A DNA stretch of 64,000 nt from Streptomyces decoyicus (GTDB lineage: Bacteria > Actinomycetota > Actinomycetes > Streptomycetales > Streptomycetaceae): assembly GCF_019880305.1 (NCBI RefSeq), contig NZ_CP082301.1, forward strand, positions 8,184,001 through 8,248,000, read 5' to 3'. The notes beneath the pieces were generated by a model. That model was not told where the DNA came from and did not search any database. It saw nothing but the letters and a program-made list of their open reading frames with translations. Position numbers and translations under genes: made by a program. Each line of letters begins with the position of its first letter. The stretch's first letter is position 1. Below, piece by piece: positions 61,472 through 64,000 of the stretch.

Positions 61472-61495
61472 CATCCGGTTCTTAGGCTCCGCATC

Positions 61496-62167
61496 ATGAA
61501 CACCGCATCCCTCGGCGCTCCGCCGGCAGAGGCAGTCGCCACCCACATGGCAATCGAGCCGAGTGTCCTGTACTTCGGGACTCCGGTGGTGCTCCTCACG
61601 ACAGAGAATCAGGACGGTTCCTTCAACCTTGCCCCGATGTCCTCCGCATGGGCCCTCGGGCAGACGGTCGTGCTCGGCCTGGGCATGGACGGACACACTG
61701 CGCACAATCTCGGTAAGCGTCCCGAGCTGGTGATCAGTCTTCCCTCACCTGCCCAGTGGCCGGCGGTGGAGCGACTGGCGCCGCTGACCGGCCGGAATCC
61801 AGTGCCCTCCACCAAAGCAGAGGGCTGCCGCTTCGAGCCGGACAAATTCGCCGCGGCCGGCCTGTGTGCCGAGACATCCCACCTGGTCCGTCCGCCTCGC
61901 GTCGTCGGATGTCCCCTCCAGCTGGAGGCGCGCGCCGAGCAGGTGCGGCCGGATGTGTCCGGAGGGTTCGTCATCGTGGAGGCCGTCGTGAGGAAAGTGC
62001 ACGCCGATCCTCGAATCGTCGTGCCCGGCACCGACCACGTCGATCCTGCCGCCTGGAGCCCGCTCGTCTACAACTTCCGCCACTACTTCGGGCTCGGCCC
62101 GGAACTCGGCCACTCATACCGGACCAGGACGCCGCCCAGGCCCGATGCTCCTGCCGTGGAGCAGTGA
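61496..62167 (+). CDS. Flavin reductase-like (FMN-binding split barrel) protein
   Basis: 223 residues. FGTPVVLLTTENQDGSFNLA PMSSAW is the FMN-binding start of the flavin-reductase/DIM6 family, with LGLGMDGHTAHNLGKRPELV ISLP following. The C-terminus carries VIVEAVVRKVHADPRIVVPG and YNFRHYFGLG. It probably reduces or uses FMN in a small-molecule or antibiotic-protection pathway. ATG 61496; divergent from and probably repressed by the ArsR protein. Confidence 0.85.
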   Translation: MNTASLGAPPAEAVATHMAIEPSVLYFGTPVVLLTTENQDGSFNLAPMSSAWALGQTVVLGLGMDGHTAHNLGKRPELVISLPSPAQWPAVERLAPLTGRNPVPSTKAEGCRFEPDKFAAAGLCAETSHLVRPPRVVGCPLQLEARAEQVRPDVSGGFVIVEAVVRKVHADPRIVVPGTDHVDPAAWSPLVYNFRHYFGLGPELGHSYRTRTPPRPDAPAVEQ

Positions 62168-62254
62168 GCCCGGCGGACATCGGGTGTGGCCGGGCGGTTG
62201 CCGGCGCGGAAGCGAAGCATGGGGAGGCGAACCCCGGTGAGGCGTCGAACGCGG

Positions 62255-62962
62255 CTACTTGCCCTCGTCCCAGGGCTTGCCGAGCCACCCGTCGTGGCTG
62301 TTGACCAAGGCTGCGAGTGAGGCGGTCACGCGCGGGTCCCACCAGTCGGCCAGGACGGTCAGGGCGAAGTCGTTGCCATCGGAGCCCCAGACCAGAACGT
62401 CCTCTCCGGATGACTTCCAGCGGATGGTGCGGGGCATGCGAGCGATGTCACCGCCCCCCACGATGCTGCCGACCGCGATGGCCAGCCACAGCGGGAGAAG
62501 CAGCCACCACACCCACCACCAGAAGAGGTGGCCTTTGACACCGACCACCGCCGGTCGGCCGGCTTGTTCGACCGTCCAGCGTGACCGGCCCCGACCGCCG
62601 TGCATCGCAGGGGTGCGCGAGATGAGTGCCAGTGATTCACCGGTGGCGCCGAGCACCTCGAAGACGCGTGCCTCGCCCTTCGCGGCGGACTTGGTCACGA
62701 CACGAGCCAGCAGCTGCCGACGATATGCGTCGCTCCACAGCAGAAAGGCGCGGGCGCCTTCCTTACGGGCGGCACGGTAGGCGTCGTGACCGCCGGCCGG
62801 GAGGTCACGTTCGAGGTAGGCACGGGTCGGCCCGTCTGTGCGGCCGCCCTCCTGGGACGCGGGGGAGGTGAGGCGTATCTCCCGCCGGACACGCCCGTCC
62901 TCCGGTGCTTCCTTGCCCGCGGCCTTCCGGCTCGGGTGGTGGAGCCATACCGTGGTGCTCAA
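62255..62962 (-). CDS. Hypothetical protein with one membrane segment
   Basis: 235 residues. The first 140 are soluble and Arg-rich (AYLERDLPAGGHDAYRAARK, AFLLWSDAYRRQLLARVVTK, RVFEVLGATGESLALISR). A strongly hydrophobic helix follows (HLFWWWVWWLLLPLWLAIAV), then a soluble tail (DVLVWGSDGNDFALTVLADW). TTG 62962 follows AGGGGGAA. The layout resembles Streptomyces proteins of unknown function related to LURP-one/tubby-like folds, but this is not certain. Confidence 0.6.
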   Translation of the reverse strand: MSTTVWLHHPSRKAAGKEAPEDGRVRREIRLTSPASQEGGRTDGPTRAYLERDLPAGGHDAYRAARKEGARAFLLWSDAYRRQLLARVVTKSAAKGEARVFEVLGATGESLALISRTPAMHGGRGRSRWTVEQAGRPAVVGVKGHLFWWWVWWLLLPLWLAIAVGSIVGGGDIARMPRTIRWKSSGEDVLVWGSDGNDFALTVLADWWDPRVTASLAALVNSHDGWLGKPWDEGK

Positions 62963-63056
62963 TCCGTTCCCCCTGGTAGTGGAGCATGATCACTGATGTC
63001 GGGGGTGGACTCTACCTACCCGCGCTTCACCTCCGCCTGGGCGGAGCGCACCCGAC

Positions 63057-63188
63057 GTCCTCGACACCACCGACACCGACCGGGACCAGCGGGTCGTCAT
63101 CTCCACCGCCGCCCCCGGCTCGCCGTCCGAGGAGGCGTTACGGCTGTTGCCGACCCTCGGCCCGCAGCGCATGGACGTCACCGGCTGA
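63057..63188 (+). pseudogene. C-terminal stub of an XRE/MmyB-like regulator
   Basis: The frame reads VLDTTDTDRDQRVVISTAAP, GSPSEEALRLLPTLGPQRMD and a stop at 63186-63188. The AEPGSPSEEALRLL-type ending is typical of MmyB-like ligand-binding domains of XRE regulators. No DNA-binding domain lies upstream, so it is a remnant. Confidence 0.45.
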
Positions 63189-63324
63189 GATCCGCACGGC
63201 CATCCGGCGCCCAGCAGCGACCTGCGCGACGCCCAACTCATGGTCACTGCAAGGACGATTCCGCTCTCGGCGGAGTATCGGCAGAACATCTGGACGGCAC
63301 GTCACGGCCTGCGAGGATGGTCGT

Positions 63325-64000
63325 ATGGGGATGAATGTGACGGTGCGCCGGCTCGATCTGGGGTACTTCATCCGACCGGCGTCGGAGACGGGCGGCCCGC
63401 AACCGAGGGCCGAGCCCGTCCTCGCCTACCTGGTGCGACACGACCAGGGACTGATTCTCTTCGACACCGGTATCGGCAACGCGGACTCCGAGACCGAAGC
63501 GCACTACCGCCCCCAACGGCGCGCGTTGCAAGGCGCGTTGGCGGCAGCCGGAGTCACTCTCGCCGACATCTCCGTCGTCGTGAACTGCCACCTTCACTTC
63601 GACCACTGCGGAGGAAACCCTCTGCTGGCCGGCAGGCCCATCCTGGTCCAGAACGTGGAGCTGGCCACCGCCCGCCGGGGCGACTACACCATCGATGAGC
63701 TCGTCGACTTCCCCGGAGCGGTTTACGAAGAACTCACCGGTGAGACCGAACTCTGGCCGGGAGTCTGGATCATTCCGACGCCCGGGCACACCCAAGGACA
63801 TCAGTCGCTGGTTCTCCGGCGAGGTGACGGCACCGTGGTCCTCGCCGGCCAGGCACACGACTTCGCGTCCCAGTTCGCGTCGGACCATCTGGCCCGCCAG
63901 GCCGCACTCCAAGGCGCGGAGCCACCGCTTCCTGCCTACCCGCCCTGGCTGGAGCGGCTCGCCGAGTTCGACCCACGGCGTGTGCTGTTCGCCCACGACT
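63325..64000 (+). CDS. Metallo-beta-lactamase-fold lactonase-like hydrolase (3' end outside window)
   Basis: 225 residues are visible to the window edge. LAYLVRHDQGLILFDTGIGN near residue 32, the metal motif VNCHLHFDHCGGNP (H-x-H-x-D-H), the third His in IIPTPGHTQGHQSLVLR and Asp in AGQAHDFASQFASDH match the AiiA-like lactonase group of the MBL superfamily. ATG 63325 has GAGG eight bases upstream; ATG 63331 is also possible. It binds two zinc ions and hydrolyses a lactone or ester; an acyl-homoserine-lactone or gamma-butyrolactone target is only a guess. Confidence 0.85.
   Translation, partial: MGMNVTVRRLDLGYFIRPASETGGPQPRAEPVLAYLVRHDQGLILFDTGIGNADSETEAHYRPQRRALQGALAAAGVTLADISVVVNCHLHFDHCGGNPLLAGRPILVQNVELATARRGDYTIDELVDFPGAVYEELTGETELWPGVWIIPTPGHTQGHQSLVLRRGDGTVVLAGQAHDFASQFASDHLARQAALQGAEPPLPAYPPWLERLAEFDPRRVLFAHD

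Overview
The window is high-GC DNA with strong third-position G/C bias, frequent GTG and TTG starts and purine-rich AGGAGG-like ribosome-binding sites. The gene content (SARP/AfsR-like regulators, a CYP105-like P450, F420-linked enzymes, TipA-type MerR, PucR-type regulators, DUF1918, DUF2690, DUF4396, DUF6355) points to Streptomyces or a close relative. There are no rRNA, tRNA, ribosomal or core replication genes. The mix of single-gene accessory functions, many small secreted proteins, decayed genes and transposase relics fits a chromosome arm rather than the core; that placement is an inference.

Layout. 0-9.6 kb: MFS fragment, DUF1918 protein, decayed RidA gene, phosphotransferase, DUF4396 membrane protein behind a CsoR-type operator, MarR plus MFS exporter pair, SAM methyltransferase divergent from a TetR regulator over a perfect operator palindrome, carboxylate-amine ligase, and a GNAT gene with three frame changes. 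10-11.7 kb: a second-type tryptophanyl-tRNA synthetase behind a classic ribosome-mediated attenuator with a leader peptide carrying tandem Trp codons. This is the best-supported regulatory system here. 12-21.6 kb: frameshifted GNAT opposite an XRE-cupin regulator, DUF6355 secreted protein, TipA-like MerR with its elongated promoter, DUF1259 protein, frameshifted HAD hydrolase, PucR regulator opposite an HSL-type esterase, cupin and VOC proteins.

21.6-32.6 kb: a transposase relic, then a run of small secreted or membrane proteins (two lysine-rich secreted proteins and a cytosolic partner, BLIP-like, DUF2690, M15-like, lamin-tail), an ECF sigma factor overlapping an unusual partner gene, and a stand-alone EF-G domain IV-like protein. 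32.6-46.7 kb: Asp/Glu racemase, two SDRs, LLM and PPOX F420-type enzymes, gamma-glutamyltransferase, an alpha/beta hydrolase with a Cys at the nucleophile position divergent from a MerR regulator, VOC and SRPBCC proteins, several gene relics, and a truncated CseB-like response regulator. 46.8-60.4 kb: two large AfsR/SARP-type ATPase regulators flank a P450, an ABC exporter, a GNAT, an FAD monooxygenase and a GDSL esterase; this could be part of, or the remains of, a specialised-metabolism region, although no core synthase is present. 60.7-64 kb: ArsR regulator opposite a flavin reductase-like gene, a membrane protein, and a metallo-beta-lactamase-fold lactonase cut by the window end.

Two themes recur. 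Intergenic regions hold tandem arrays of 7-bp units with different sequences but the same period (10.2, 11.75, 17.3, 24.9, 30.5 and 40.9 kb). There are also many decayed genes: single-base frameshifts, C-terminal stubs, and IS5-like transposases that keep both ends but have lost the middle. Frameshifts were read by eye and could be sequencing errors; domain names rest on motif recognition without database searches.
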